From: Stenotrophomonas sp. UBA2629
GTDB taxonomy: Bacteria; Pseudomonadota; Gammaproteobacteria; Xanthomonadales; Xanthomonadaceae
Assembly (NCBI GenBank): GCA_002359895.1
Contig: DEOB01000011.1
Coordinates: 552,382-616,381, forward strand
DNA length: 64,000 nucleotides
Direction: 5' to 3'
The notes under the pieces were generated by a model. It ran no database searches. It worked only from the letters and a program-made list of their open reading frames with translations, and had not been told where the DNA came from. Shown piece by piece: positions 32,378-41,674 of this stretch. The position numbers and the translations under genes were made by a program. The first letter of the stretch is position 1; the number at the start of each line of letters is the position of its first letter.

Positions 32378-33244
32378 ATGAGCAACCCCACCCCTTCTGC
32401 AAAGCGCCCCACGCTGAAACTCTGGAACCGACGCCGCGACCCGTGGGCTGCGGCGCTGATCAGTGCGTTGGTGCATCTGATGATGCTGCTGATGCTGCTG
32501 TACTCCAATCCGCCGGTGGTTTCCTCGCCGGAAGGCGCCTCCGGTGGTGGCCGGGTCAAGGTGGATTTCCTGGGCGAGGCTCCGCCGTCCACACAGCCGC
32601 AGCAGGTGCAGCCGCAGGACAAGCCCAAGCAGACCCCGCGCACGCAACCCAAGCCCGCCAAGCAGCGCCGCAGCGAAGACCGCAAACCGGTGCCCGAAGC
32701 CCGTTACATCGAGCCGCCCAGCGAACCGGAACAGGAAGAAAGCCAGACACAGGCACAGACGCCGGCCACACAGCCAGCGGCAGCCAGCCCTTCGGAAACC
32801 ACGCCGCGCCGTCCACAGACCTGGACCGGACGCCCGCCCGGTTCGCTGGACAGAACCACCAGCCAGCAAGACCAGGGCCGCACGATGGGCCAAGGCAACG
32901 ACAGCGGCCGGCGCGTGGACCGCAGCGCTGGCGCGCCGGCCATGGAAGTGGGCGGCTACCAGATCATCTATGACCTGCTCAGCGAGGAAAAACTGCGCGC
33001 ATGGATGGAAGGGGCCAAGGAAGTTGATGGCAAGAAGGAGCTCTCCATCCCGCTGCCTGGCACTACCTGGCTGATGGTCTGCCCGGCCGAAGTGGCACTG
33101 CGCCGCGGCTCCAGCAAGTGCCGCATGCTGCAGGCCGGTTCACCGGAACTGCAGGACATCGGCGACGCCCGCCAGTTCGTCATCGTCATGTACGTCTACC
33201 GCTATGGCGAGCTGCTGTGGCGTGGGCCGGGGCCGTACCGGTAA
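32378..33244 (+). CDS. TolA/TonB-shaped inner-membrane protein of unknown function
   Basis: A 288-residue protein with one membrane helix near the N-terminus (about 25-42, AALISALVHLMMLLMLLYS). A Pro/Gln/Lys-rich, highly charged linker follows to about 185. The compact C-terminal domain (about 190-288) starts VGGYQIIYDLLSEEKL and contains two Cys separated by 14 residues (MVCPAEVALRRGSSKCRM), possibly a disulfide. The layout matches periplasm-spanning proteins such as TonB and TolA, but I do not recognise the C-terminal domain and no ExbB/ExbD or TolQ/R genes are nearby. It is transcribed alone, divergent from the phosphatase gene. I infer an envelope role only. Confidence 0.75.
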   Translation: MSNPTPSAKRPTLKLWNRRRDPWAAALISALVHLMMLLMLLYSNPPVVSSPEGASGGGRVKVDFLGEAPPSTQPQQVQPQDKPKQTPRTQPKPAKQRRSEDRKPVPEARYIEPPSEPEQEESQTQAQTPATQPAAASPSETTPRRPQTWTGRPPGSLDRTTSQQDQGRTMGQGNDSGRRVDRSAGAPAMEVGGYQIIYDLLSEEKLRAWMEGAKEVDGKKELSIPLPGTTWLMVCPAEVALRRGSSKCRMLQAGSPELQDIGDARQFVIVMYVYRYGELLWRGPGPYR

Positions 33245-33400
33245 GAGCGGGCAGTGACTGCAGAGAAGCCCGGAGTGAATGCACCGCAGTGAGGCAACGC
33301 AGGTGCATGCACGCTGTTGCCAATCCAAGTACCCCGCAGGCAAAAGCCCGGCACCCGGGTTTCTCTCCACAATTCGCGCTTCATCACGCCTCTGGCCGCA

Positions 33401-33435
33401 AAGAAAAACCCCGGGCAGTTTCCTGCCCGGGGTTT
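33401..33435 (-). terminator. Terminator of the S46 peptidase gene
   Basis: AAACCCCGGGCA pairs with TGCCCGGGGTTT, followed by TTCTTT on the minus strand. It lies about 20 bases past the stop codon. Confidence 0.85.
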
Positions 33436-33456
33436 CCATTTACCTGACGCAGCCGC

Positions 33457-35622
33457 TTACTTCGAGGCGGCGTCCATTTCCTTCAGCAGCTGCGGTGCCG
33501 GCGCCACTTCCTGCATGATCCAACGCATGTAGCGCTCGTCCACCGAGATCATGCGGGTCATCACCGGGTCGAACACCCAGTTGCTGGCGACCGATTCCCA
33601 GATGCCGTCAAACGCCAGGCCAACCAGACGGCCGTGTGCGTCCAGCACCGGCGAGCCGGAGTTGCCGCCGGTGATGTCCAGGTCGGACAGGAAGTTCACC
33701 GGCACACTGCCAATGCGCGAATCTTCCAGGCCGCCATAACGCTTGGCCTTGACCGCATCAATCAGCGCCTTCGGCGAATCGAACGGATCGGCGCCGGTTT
33801 CCTTGGCGACAATGCCCTCCAGATCGGTGAAGGCCGGCTGCACCTTGCCGTCCAGGCCGGTGTAGCCCTTCACGTTGCCGAAGGTGATGCGCAGCGACAG
33901 GTTGGCGTCCGGGTAAACGAACTCGCCCTGGGTCTTTTTGTAATCAGCAATGGCCTGCAGGAACAGCGGACGCGCCACCAGCTCCTCGCCCATGCGCAGC
34001 TTGCGCTGGTGTTCCAGCTCCAGCAGCGCCGGCATCACTGCCACGGCGTACTGGATGGCCGGGTCGGTGCTGGCCTCGAACGCAGCCTTGTCGGCGTTGA
34101 GCCACTTCAGGCGCTCGTCCAGATTGCCCAGCTTGGAGCCGTCCAGACGCGTCACCGCCGCATCCACCGCTGCGGCATTGCTGCCACCCAGCCAGCTGTC
34201 GAACGCCGGCAGGCGCTGCGCGGCCGGCAGGCCCACATACTGCTGCAGCCAGTACTGCTGGAACTGGCGATCCATGGCCGCCACATAACGGCGATCCATC
34301 TGCTTCAGGCCACCTTCGATGGCCGGCAGATCACGCTCCTGGTAGCCCTCTTCGCGCTGCGCGTCCGGCTTGGCCTTTTCAATCGCCAAGCGGTACAGGC
34401 GCACGGCGGTGCCGAGGGTACCGGTGCGGTTGAGCATGCCCAGGTCCAGATCGCGGGCCTGGTTGGCACGCGCCTGCTGGCCCAGTGCCTGCAGCTGTGC
34501 AAACGCGTCCAGCGCCGGCTTGCCGGCCGCACCCTGGCTGCGCAGCCATTCCAGCACGGCGGTTTCTTCGCGCTGCTTGTGGGCCAGTACGTTGTTGCGT
34601 TTGAAGCCGTCCAGCTGACCGTCGTAGTTCTTGCTGGTGTTGTTCCAGCCGGCCATGTTGGCGGCGTACTTCACCGCGATGTCCTTGTTGTCCTTGCTGG
34701 CGGCTTCAACCAGGGCAATCTGGTCCTTGTACGCCTTGGCAATGGTGGGGTACGTCCAGTTGGCGGTGTTCTCGAACTCGCTGACCAGCGCGTAGCGGTC
34801 GGTGCGGCCCGGGTAACCGGCCACCATCACAAAGTCACCCTCGCCCAGCGGCTGGTTGGCCAGCTTCAGCCAATGCTTGGGCTGGTAGGGCACGTTGTCG
34901 GCGGCAAACGCGGCCGGCTTGCCGTCCTTGCCCACGTAGGCACGGTAGAACGAGAAGTCACCGGTGTGGCGCGGCCACATCCAGTTGTCGATGTCGCCAC
35001 CAAACTTGCCAACGCTGCCCGGGGGCGCGTACGCCAGGCGCACGTCCTTGATTTCCATGTTCTTGAACAGGCGGTAGGTGTTGCCGCCAGAGAAGCTGTA
35101 CAGCGTGCAGCTGTAGGCGTCGTCGGTTTCGCACTGGGCGATGGCCTGCTTCTCGAACGCTTCCAGCGCCTCGGTGCGCTTGAGCGGATCGTTGCCGGCG
35201 CCGGCGATGGCGGCCTTGGCCTGGGCGGTGACGTCGGTGATGTCGTCCAGCACGTAGATGCGGGCGTTCGGGCCGGCGCTCAGTTCGTCCTTGTAGGTCG
35301 GCGCGTTGAAGCCGTCCTTGATCAGGTTCTTTTCGGCCGTGGAGTTCAGCTGGATGGCGCCGTAGGCACAGTGGTGGTTGGTGACCACCAGGCCCTGCGG
35401 CGAGACGAAGCTGGCGGTGCAGCCGCCCAGCGCAACCACCGCGCCCATCGGGTCACCGGTGAGGTTGGCCAGCTGCTGCGGATCCAGCTGCAGGCCGGCC
35501 TTCTTCAGCGGGCCGGCAATCTCCGGCAACTGCTGCGGCACCCACATGCCCTCGGCAGCTTGGGCGGTCTGCGCCAGGCCCAACCCGGCAACGATGGAAA
35601 AAGCGAGAAGATTCAGACGCAT
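33457..35622 (-). CDS. S46-family periplasmic dipeptidyl-peptidase (DPP7/DPP11-like)
   Basis: A 721-residue exported exopeptidase. A signal peptide covers residues 1-22 (LLAFSIVAGLGLAQTAQA). The chymotrypsin-like double barrel has the catalytic His in VVTNHHCAYGAIQ and the Ser in DITGGNSGSPVLDAHG. The S46-specific helical domain lies between. Members release dipeptides from peptides in the periplasm; DPP7 prefers hydrophobic and DPP11 acidic P1 residues. The Gly in GGNSGSPVLDAHGRLVGLAFDG, rather than an Arg, would favour a DPP7-type preference, but this is tentative. The family is typical of Xanthomonadaceae and Bacteroidetes, which live on peptides. The start at 35622 has GAGG before it. Confidence 0.9.
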   Translation of the reverse strand: MRLNLLAFSIVAGLGLAQTAQAAEGMWVPQQLPEIAGPLKKAGLQLDPQQLANLTGDPMGAVVALGGCTASFVSPQGLVVTNHHCAYGAIQLNSTAEKNLIKDGFNAPTYKDELSAGPNARIYVLDDITDVTAQAKAAIAGAGNDPLKRTEALEAFEKQAIAQCETDDAYSCTLYSFSGGNTYRLFKNMEIKDVRLAYAPPGSVGKFGGDIDNWMWPRHTGDFSFYRAYVGKDGKPAAFAADNVPYQPKHWLKLANQPLGEGDFVMVAGYPGRTDRYALVSEFENTANWTYPTIAKAYKDQIALVEAASKDNKDIAVKYAANMAGWNNTSKNYDGQLDGFKRNNVLAHKQREETAVLEWLRSQGAAGKPALDAFAQLQALGQQARANQARDLDLGMLNRTGTLGTAVRLYRLAIEKAKPDAQREEGYQERDLPAIEGGLKQMDRRYVAAMDRQFQQYWLQQYVGLPAAQRLPAFDSWLGGSNAAAVDAAVTRLDGSKLGNLDERLKWLNADKAAFEASTDPAIQYAVAVMPALLELEHQRKLRMGEELVARPLFLQAIADYKKTQGEFVYPDANLSLRITFGNVKGYTGLDGKVQPAFTDLEGIVAKETGADPFDSPKALIDAVKAKRYGGLEDSRIGSVPVNFLSDLDITGGNSGSPVLDAHGRLVGLAFDGIWESVASNWVFDPVMTRMISVDERYMRWIMQEVAPAPQLLKEMDAASK

Positions 35623-35719
35623 GGACCAGCCTCTGGAAAAGGGAATCGTGGATTGTAGCGGTTGTAACCGTCGCCCTCCCCTGCCATCGGTCAGTACGGG
35701 GCGGTTACGGCTGAAAGCT

Positions 35720-35725
35720 TATAAT
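35720..35725 (+). promoter_or_regulatory. Candidate -10 element of tdh
   Basis: A perfect TATAAT lies 33 bases before the tdh start. No matching -35 is seen at 17 bases, so it would need an activator or an extended element. Confidence 0.35.
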
Positions 35726-35757
35726 CGCCGTCTTTCTCACACTGCGGTTTTCCTGCA

Positions 35758-36795
35758 ATGACACAGAACATGATGCGTGCGCTGGTAAAGCGCGAAGCGA
35801 CCAAGGGCATCTGGATGGAAGAGGTGCCGGTGCCCACGCCCGGCCCGAACCAAGTGCTGATCAAGCTGGAAAAGACCGCCATCTGTGGCACCGACCTGCA
35901 CATCTACCTGTGGGACGAGTGGAGCCAGCGCACCATCAAGCCGGGCCTGACCATCGGCCACGAGTTCGTCGGCCGCATCGCCGAAATCGGCCCGGGCGTG
36001 ACCGGTTATGAAATCGGCCAGCGCGTGTCGGCCGAAGGCCACATCGTCTGCGGCCATTGCCGTAACTGCCGTGGCGGCCGCCCGCACCTGTGCCCCAACA
36101 CCGTGGGCATCGGCGTCAACGTCAACGGCGCCTTCGCCGAATACATGGTGATGCCGGCCAGCAACCTGTGGCCGATCCCGGACCAGATCCCGTCCGAGCT
36201 GGCCGCGTTCTTCGACCCTTACGGCAACGCCGCGCACTGCGCGCTGGAGTTCGACGTGATCGGCGAGGACGTGCTGATCACCGGCGCCGGCCCGATCGGC
36301 ATCATTGCCGCCGGCATCTGCAAGCACATCGGCGCCCGCAACGTGGTGGTCACCGACGTCAATGATTTCCGCCTGAAGCTGGCCGCCGACATGGGCGCCA
36401 CCCGCGTGGTCAACGTCGCCAACCAGTCGCTGAAGGAAGTGATGAAAGAGCTGCACATGGAAGGCTTCGACGTGGGCCTGGAAATGAGCGGCAACCCGCG
36501 CGCCTTCAACGACATGCTCGACTGCATGTACCACGGCGGCAAGATCGCCATGCTCGGCATCATGCCCAAGGGCGCTGGTTGCGACTGGGACAAGATCATC
36601 TTCAAGGGCCTCACCGTGCAGGGCATCTACGGCCGCAAGATGTACGAGACCTGGTACAAGATGACCCAGCTGGTGCTGTCCGGCTTCCCACTGGGCAAGG
36701 TGATGACCCACCAGTTGCCGGTGGACCGCTTCCAGGAAGGTTTCGACCTGATGGAACAAGGCAAGGCCGGCAAGGTCGTGCTGAGCTGGTACTGA
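35758..36795 (+). CDS. tdh: L-threonine 3-dehydrogenase
   Basis: A 345-residue zinc-dependent medium-chain dehydrogenase that oxidises threonine to 2-amino-3-oxobutyrate with NAD. The catalytic zinc site (CGTDLHIY, GHEFVG) and the structural zinc loop (CGHCRNCRGGRPHLC) are complete, as is the nucleotide-binding ITGAGPIGIIAAGI. The length fits. The ATG at 35758 is taken; ATG codons at 35770 and 35773 would give the 340-341-residue form usual in Xanthomonas, and no ribosome binding site decides. The partner kbl lies 6.5 kb downstream on the same strand, with sulfate-transport genes between on the other strand, instead of directly next to it as in E. coli. Confidence 0.95.
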   Translation: MTQNMMRALVKREATKGIWMEEVPVPTPGPNQVLIKLEKTAICGTDLHIYLWDEWSQRTIKPGLTIGHEFVGRIAEIGPGVTGYEIGQRVSAEGHIVCGHCRNCRGGRPHLCPNTVGIGVNVNGAFAEYMVMPASNLWPIPDQIPSELAAFFDPYGNAAHCALEFDVIGEDVLITGAGPIGIIAAGICKHIGARNVVVTDVNDFRLKLAADMGATRVVNVANQSLKEVMKELHMEGFDVGLEMSGNPRAFNDMLDCMYHGGKIAMLGIMPKGAGCDWDKIIFKGLTVQGIYGRKMYETWYKMTQLVLSGFPLGKVMTHQLPVDRFQEGFDLMEQGKAGKVVLSWY

Positions 36796-36815
36796 GCCTC
36801 AGGCAAAATCCATAG

Positions 36816-36842
36816 GTAGTGCCGGCCCAGGGTCGGCACTAC
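36816..36842. repeat. GTAG-headed palindromic repeat (SMAG-like)
   Basis: GTAGTGCCG pairs with CGGCACTAC around nine bases. The GTAG head and the palindromic GTGCCGGC/GTCGGCAC core resemble the SMAG repeats of Stenotrophomonas maltophilia. A partial arm (GTAGGTCGGC) follows at 36865. Confidence 0.75.
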
Positions 36843-36876
36843 GGAAAAGGCTCATCCATCATGGGTAGGTCGGCAT

Positions 36877-36905
36877 AAAAAAAGGCGCCATTCGGCGCCT
36901 TTTTT
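36877..36905. terminator. Bidirectional terminator between tdh and the TorF-like porin
   Basis: A run of seven A, the GGCGCC palindrome arms and a run of T form a symmetrical hairpin that can stop both convergent genes. Confidence 0.85.
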
Positions 36906-36923
36906 CATCCCATCAAACGCCGA

Positions 36924-37676
36924 TCAGGGCACGTCCACCGAAACGGTGAACACCACGCCCGGCTTGTAGGTGTCCGACTCGCGGCGCAGCGACGGTGCGT
37001 CCGAGCCGAAGGTGTCGTAGTAACCCAAGGTAGCGGTGGCCGGGCCAAAGGCCTTGGATACCGAGATCGAGCCGTCGTAGTAATCCGAACGGCGCGGCCA
37101 CTCGTTGGCCTCTTCCTTGATCGTCGTGTAGCCGGCCGTAGCGCCCAACGAGAAGCCGCTGTCGCCGAAGTCGTAGCTGGCTTCCAGACCGGTGTAGGTC
37201 TGCTTGGCGCCGGTGTTGCTGTAGTCGTTGGCGTAGCCGAGCAGGCCGCTGACGGTCACCGGGCCGGTCCAGGTCACGCGGGCCAGGTATTCGTTGTAGT
37301 CGATGTCGCCGTAGCCGGCGGAGGCGCTGGTGTAGGTGTAGCGGTTGACGCCCAGGTCCAGGTTCCAGCTGTCGCTGAGGTCCTTGCTCCAGCCGATGTT
37401 GTAATCGACTTCGAAGTTCGGGCCGCCTTCGCCGAAATCAACGTTGGAGCCCCACACGGTGGCGTAGATGCCAAACGGCGCGGTGTAGGTGACGCCGGTC
37501 TGGAAAGCGGGCTCGTTGTCGGTCTGCGACACGCCACGGAACACGTAATCGGTGGTCACCCCGAAGGTGGCACTGAACGGCGAGGTCGACTCTTCGCTTT
37601 CCTGGGCGCTGACGGCGAAGGGAACGGACAACAGGGCGGCGCAGGCAACGGCGACAAGACGCTTGTTGTGCATCAT
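36924..37676 (-). CDS. TorF-family putative outer-membrane porin
   Basis: A 250-residue outer-membrane barrel protein. A signal peptide is visible (LVAVACAALLSVPFAVSAQ), followed by alternating aromatic and polar strands. The family pattern FSATFGVTTDYVFRGVSQTDNEPAFQTGVTY is at the mature N-terminus, and the end TYKPGVVFTVSVDVP resembles a closing strand. TorF-type proteins are named from a domain family; the transported substrate is unknown. The start is the ATG at 37676, with GGAG six bases before it. It is convergent with tdh and lies 109 bases from cysA on the same strand, so it might be co-expressed with the sulfate operon. Confidence 0.85.
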   Translation of the reverse strand: MMHNKRLVAVACAALLSVPFAVSAQESEESTSPFSATFGVTTDYVFRGVSQTDNEPAFQTGVTYTAPFGIYATVWGSNVDFGEGGPNFEVDYNIGWSKDLSDSWNLDLGVNRYTYTSASAGYGDIDYNEYLARVTWTGPVTVSGLLGYANDYSNTGAKQTYTGLEASYDFGDSGFSLGATAGYTTIKEEANEWPRRSDYYDGSISVSKAFGPATATLGYYDTFGSDAPSLRRESDTYKPGVVFTVSVDVP

Positions 37677-37784
37677 GCGGATCTCCAGAAGTGGGGGAAG
37701 ACAGGACCGGCTCGGCGTCCGGTTCACGAATTTTTAACCGCAATGATATTGCAACGCAACATCCGCGTCCCCTCTTTTCCGTAT

Positions 37785-38828
37785 TCAGCCTTGTGCTGCT
37801 GCAAATACGCCGTACCGACGCGCCCCCAAGCGGATGGACTCACCGATGGCATAGGCCGGGCTGCCGGCCGGCAGCTCCACTTCCACCTCGGTGGCCACCC
37901 CTTCCAGTTTCGCCCTCAGCCGCTGGCGGGGCCCGCTGCGCTGAACTGAGCCGACAGTCGCCGGCCAGTCACCGCTGGCACCAACCACCAGATCCTCCGG
38001 ACGCACGAAAACCTCCAGCCTCTGGGCCTCCGGCACCGCCCCACTGCGCGGCCACAGCACACCGGCCACCTCCAGCGTTTCGTCGTGCAGTCGTGCAGGC
38101 AGCCGGTTGGCCTCACCGACGAAGCCATAGACGAACGGCGATGCCGGCTGGTCATACACCTCGCCCGGCGTGCCTACCTGCTCGATACGGCCACGATTGA
38201 GAATGGCGACGCGGTCGGCCAGCTCCAAGGCTTCTTCCTGATCATGGGTGACGAACACCGTGGTCAGGCCGGTACGGTCATGCAGCTCACGCAGCCAACG
38301 GCGCAGGTCACGGCGCACCTGTGCATCCAACGCGCCAAACGGCTCGTCCAGCAGCAGCACGCGCGGCTCAATGGCCAGTGCGCGTGCCAGCGCCACGCGC
38401 TGACGCTGGCCACCGGAGAGCTGCGTGGGGTAGCGCGCACCCAGCCCGTCCAGCTGTACCAACGACAGCAGTTCATCGACCCGCGCATCAATGCGTGCCT
38501 TTGGCCAGCGCGCCGCACCACGCCGCACTTCCAACCCGAAGGCGATGTTGCTGCGCACGTCCAGATGTTTGAACAACGCGTAATGCTGGAACACAAAGCC
38601 GGCGCGTCGGGCCTGCACGCTCAGGCTGGTGGCGTCTTCGCCATCAAACAGAATGCGGCCCTGCTCGGGGTGCTCCAGCCCAGCAATGGCACGCAGCAAG
38701 GTGGTTTTGCCCGAACCCGAAGGCCCTAACAGCGCCAGCAGTTCACCGCTGCGGATATCCAGGCTGACGCCATCGAGAGCGGCGAACGTGCCGAAGCGCT
38801 TGCCCAATTGTTGAATGCGGATGTTCAT
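37785..38828 (-). CDS. cysA: Sulfate/thiosulfate ABC transporter ATP-binding protein CysA
   Basis: A 347-residue ATPase of the sulfate importer. Walker A GPSGSGKTTLLRAIAG is near residues 36-51, then the Q loop (FQHYALFKHLDV), the signature LSGGQRQRVALARALA and Walker B VLLLDEPFGALDAQ. The C-terminal part (about 240-347) is a TOBE-like regulatory domain. It is the last gene of the sulfate operon, nine bases after cysW. Family length is normal. Confidence 0.94.
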   Translation of the reverse strand: MNIRIQQLGKRFGTFAALDGVSLDIRSGELLALLGPSGSGKTTLLRAIAGLEHPEQGRILFDGEDATSLSVQARRAGFVFQHYALFKHLDVRSNIAFGLEVRRGAARWPKARIDARVDELLSLVQLDGLGARYPTQLSGGQRQRVALARALAIEPRVLLLDEPFGALDAQVRRDLRRWLRELHDRTGLTTVFVTHDQEEALELADRVAILNRGRIEQVGTPGEVYDQPASPFVYGFVGEANRLPARLHDETLEVAGVLWPRSGAVPEAQRLEVFVRPEDLVVGASGDWPATVGSVQRSGPRQRLRAKLEGVATEVEVELPAGSPAYAIGESIRLGARRYGVFAAAQG

Positions 38829-38837
38829 GATTTCACC

Positions 38838-39782
38838 TCAGTGGCGATGCGCGGCGGCCAGCGATTGGCCGTGGCGCCATTCCAGGAATGTCTTGACCAC
38901 CAGCGTCAGCAACGCGGTGATGGCCAGCAGCGATGCGCAGGCAAAGGCCGCGCTGTAGGCGTACTCGTTGTAGAGAATTTCCACATGCAGCGGCAGCGTG
39001 TTGGTGCGCCCACGGATGTGCCCGGACACCACCGACACCGCGCCGAATTCGCCCATCGCCCGCGCGCTGCATAACAGCACGCCATACAACAGCCCCCAGC
39101 GGATGTTGGGCAGCGTCACCTTCCAGAACATCTGCCACGCGTTGGCACCCAGCGTGAGCGCGGCCAGTTCTTCATCGCTGCCCTGCTGCTCCATCAACGG
39201 CATCAGCTCGCGCGCAATGAACGGAAACGTGACAAACACCGTCGCCAGCACAATGCCGGGGATGGCGAACACGATGCGCGGCAGCTGCAGCAGTGTTTCG
39301 CCCAATACCGGCAGGTGCACGCGCACGCCCTCTTCGATGAACGGCCACAGCCAACCATCGCGCCCGAACAGCAGGATGAACACCAGGCCCGCTACCACCG
39401 GCGACACCGAAAACGGGAGGTCGATCAAGGTCACCAGCCAGCGTTTGCCCGGGAAGTTGTGTTTGCTCACCACCCACGCCGCCGCCACACCGAAAATGAG
39501 ATTCAGCGGCACCACAATCGCGGTGACGATCAAGGTCAGCTTCACCGCTGACAACGCATCCGGCTCACTGATCGCCACCCAGAACGCCTGCACACCGCCG
39601 CGTAATGCTTCAACAAACACCAGCAACAGCGGCAGCAACAGGAACGACAACAGAAAGCCCAACGCGCCCAGGATCAGCAGCACCTGCACCCATCCCGGCT
39701 CGCTGGTTACCTGCTGCTGTCGCGCGCGCGCAACCCGGCCCTGCTCACTGTGCACCGGCAACTCCGACACCATCTCGTTCAT
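38838..39782 (-). CDS. cysW: Sulfate ABC transporter permease CysW
   Basis: A 314-residue permease with six membrane helices and the EAA-type loop (SDEELAALTLGANAWQMFWKVTLPNI) that contacts CysA. The start is the ATG at 39782, which overlaps the cysT stop (ATGA), so the two permeases are translationally coupled. A hydrophilic N-terminal extension of about 30 residues precedes the first helix. Confidence 0.93.
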   Translation of the reverse strand: MNEMVSELPVHSEQGRVARARQQQVTSEPGWVQVLLILGALGFLLSFLLLPLLLVFVEALRGGVQAFWVAISEPDALSAVKLTLIVTAIVVPLNLIFGVAAAWVVSKHNFPGKRWLVTLIDLPFSVSPVVAGLVFILLFGRDGWLWPFIEEGVRVHLPVLGETLLQLPRIVFAIPGIVLATVFVTFPFIARELMPLMEQQGSDEELAALTLGANAWQMFWKVTLPNIRWGLLYGVLLCSARAMGEFGAVSVVSGHIRGRTNTLPLHVEILYNEYAYSAAFACASLLAITALLTLVVKTFLEWRHGQSLAAAHRH

Positions 39783-40636
39783 CGTGCCCCCCGACGCTGC
39801 AACCACGCCTGCAGACTGTTGACCAGCAGCAGCACCGCGAATGACAACAGCAGCATCGCGCCGGCAATGGCAGTGGCGCCGGCGTAATCAAACTCTTCCA
39901 ATCGAATGGTGATCAGCAGCGGTGCGATCTCGGTAACGTTGGGCAAGTTGCCGGCAATGAAGATCACCGAACCGTACTCGCCTACACCGCGCGCAAAGGC
40001 CAACGCAAAGCCGGTCAACATGGCCGGCCACAAGGTCGGCACCATCACCCGTGCAATCGTCTGAAAGCGCGTGGCACCGAGCGTTGCGGAGGCTTCTTCC
40101 AGCTCGCGCTCGGCCTCGGCCAGCACCGGTTGCACGATGCGTACCACAAACGGCAGGCCCACAAACACCAGCGCAACCACGATGCCCAGCGGTGTATAAG
40201 CGATCTTCAGCCCCAACGGCTCCAACCAACGCCCCAGCCAGCCCTGCCCGCCATACAGCGCGGTCAACGCGATACCCGCCACTGCAGTGGGCAAGGCGAA
40301 CGGCAGGTCGATCATGGCGTCGAACAGGCGCCGGCCCGGGAACCGATAACGCACGAACACCCATGCCACCCAGGTGCCCATCACCGTGTTGAACGCGGCC
40401 GCTGCAAACGCAGTGCCAAAGCTCAAACGCAGCGCGGCGAGCACACGCGGCTCGCTCCATATCTGCCACACACCGGCCGGGCCCAGCCCTGCGGCTTTGA
40501 GAAACACGCCCGCCAGCGGAATCAACACGATCAGGCCCAGCCAGAACAAGGTGATGCCCATACCCAAACCAAAGCCGGGCAGAACCCGGCGTTGGCGCCG
40601 CATGCGCGGCAGTAACACGTCAGCGTTTGTACTCAC
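39779..40636 (-). CDS. cysT: Sulfate ABC transporter permease CysT (CysU)
   Basis: A 285-residue permease with six membrane helices and an EAA loop (EASATLGATRFQTIARVMVPTL). It forms the channel with CysW. The start is GTG at 40636, three bases after the sbp stop codon. It overlaps cysW by four bases. Confidence 0.93.
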   Translation of the reverse strand: MSTNADVLLPRMRRQRRVLPGFGLGMGITLFWLGLIVLIPLAGVFLKAAGLGPAGVWQIWSEPRVLAALRLSFGTAFAAAAFNTVMGTWVAWVFVRYRFPGRRLFDAMIDLPFALPTAVAGIALTALYGGQGWLGRWLEPLGLKIAYTPLGIVVALVFVGLPFVVRIVQPVLAEAERELEEASATLGATRFQTIARVMVPTLWPAMLTGFALAFARGVGEYGSVIFIAGNLPNVTEIAPLLITIRLEEFDYAGATAIAGAMLLLSFAVLLLVNSLQAWLQRRGAR

Positions 40637-40639
40637 GGA

Positions 40640-41662
40640 TTACTTGCTCGCTTGAATCTGGTCGAAAATTCCGCCGTCGGCGAAATGCTCGGACTGCGCC
40701 TTTTCCCAAGACCCGAACGCCTGGCGGATGGTGACCAGCTGCACCTGCGGGAAGCGGGCGACGTCTGCACGGTCGGCATACTCGGGGTTGCGCGGGCGGT
40801 AGTAATGACGCGCAGCAATGCGCTGGCCCTCCGGCGAGTACAGATACTGCAGATAGGCCTGCGCCACCTCGCGCGTGCCGTGACGGTCCACATTGCGGTC
40901 CACCAACGCCACCGAAGGCTCGGCCAGAATCGACTGGCGCGGCACCACGATCTCAAACTTGTCCGGGCCCAGTTCCTCCTGCGCCAGAAACGCCTCGTTC
41001 TCCCACGCCAACAGCACATCGCCGATGCCACGCTGCACGAAGGTGGTGGTGGCGCCGCGCGCACCGGTATCGAGCACCGGTACGTTGCGGAACAGCGCGC
41101 GCATGTAGTTCAACACCTTGTCGCGATCGCCTTTGAAAATGTGGTCGGCATAAGCCCACGCGGCGAGATAGTTCCAGCGCGCGCCGCCGGAGGTTTTGGG
41201 GTTGGGCGTCACCACCGACACGCCGCTGCGCAGCAGGTCGGGCCAGTCGCGGATGGCTTTCGGGTTGCCCTTGCGCACCAGGAACACGATGGTCGAGGTG
41301 TACGGCGCACTGTTGTCCGGCAGGCGGCTTTCCCAGTTTTCCGGCAACAGTTTGGCCCGCTCGGCAATGGCGTCCACGTCATAGGCCAGTGCCAGCGTCA
41401 CCACATCGGCCTCGATGCCATCAATCACCGCACGCGCCTGTTTGCCCGAGCCACCGTGCGAGGTTTCGATGGCGACATTGCCGCCTTTGGTTTCCTTCCA
41501 GTGTTTGGCAAACGCCGCGTTGAAATCGCGGTACAGCTCGCGGGTGGGGTCGTAGGACACATTGAGCAGTTGGAAGTCACGTGCGAACGCTGTGCCCGCA
41601 CTCAGCGTCAGGAGAAACGCGAGCGCTGCAATGCCGGCACGGGAAATAAGCGAATTTTTCAT
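40640..41662 (-). CDS. sbp: Periplasmic sulfate-binding protein
   Basis: A 340-residue periplasmic solute-binding protein. The signal peptide ends at LLTLSAGTAFA (about residue 27). The mature protein shows the family pattern LLNVSYDPTRELYRDFNAAF, the ligand-binding SHGGSGKQARAVIDG and the NPKTSGGARWNYLAAW segment with the conserved Ser-Gly-Gly. Whether it prefers sulfate or thiosulfate (CysP) is not settled. GGAG before the ATG at 41662 supports the start. It lies 12 bases after the porin gene and 3 bases before cysT. Confidence 0.93.
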   Translation of the reverse strand: MKNSLISRAGIAALAFLLTLSAGTAFARDFQLLNVSYDPTRELYRDFNAAFAKHWKETKGGNVAIETSHGGSGKQARAVIDGIEADVVTLALAYDVDAIAERAKLLPENWESRLPDNSAPYTSTIVFLVRKGNPKAIRDWPDLLRSGVSVVTPNPKTSGGARWNYLAAWAYADHIFKGDRDKVLNYMRALFRNVPVLDTGARGATTTFVQRGIGDVLLAWENEAFLAQEELGPDKFEIVVPRQSILAEPSVALVDRNVDRHGTREVAQAYLQYLYSPEGQRIAARHYYRPRNPEYADRADVARFPQVQLVTIRQAFGSWEKAQSEHFADGGIFDQIQASK

Positions 41663-41674
41663 GAAGGCTCTCCG

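Noticed and set aside
33634..35658. Plus-strand reading frame of 674 codons opposite the S46 peptidase gene
   Set aside because: No start signal or domain, and it mirrors the coding strand of a clear peptidase.
35623..35757. Glycine riboswitch in front of tdh
   Set aside because: The 135-base gap is too short for the usual tandem form and lacks its conserved core.
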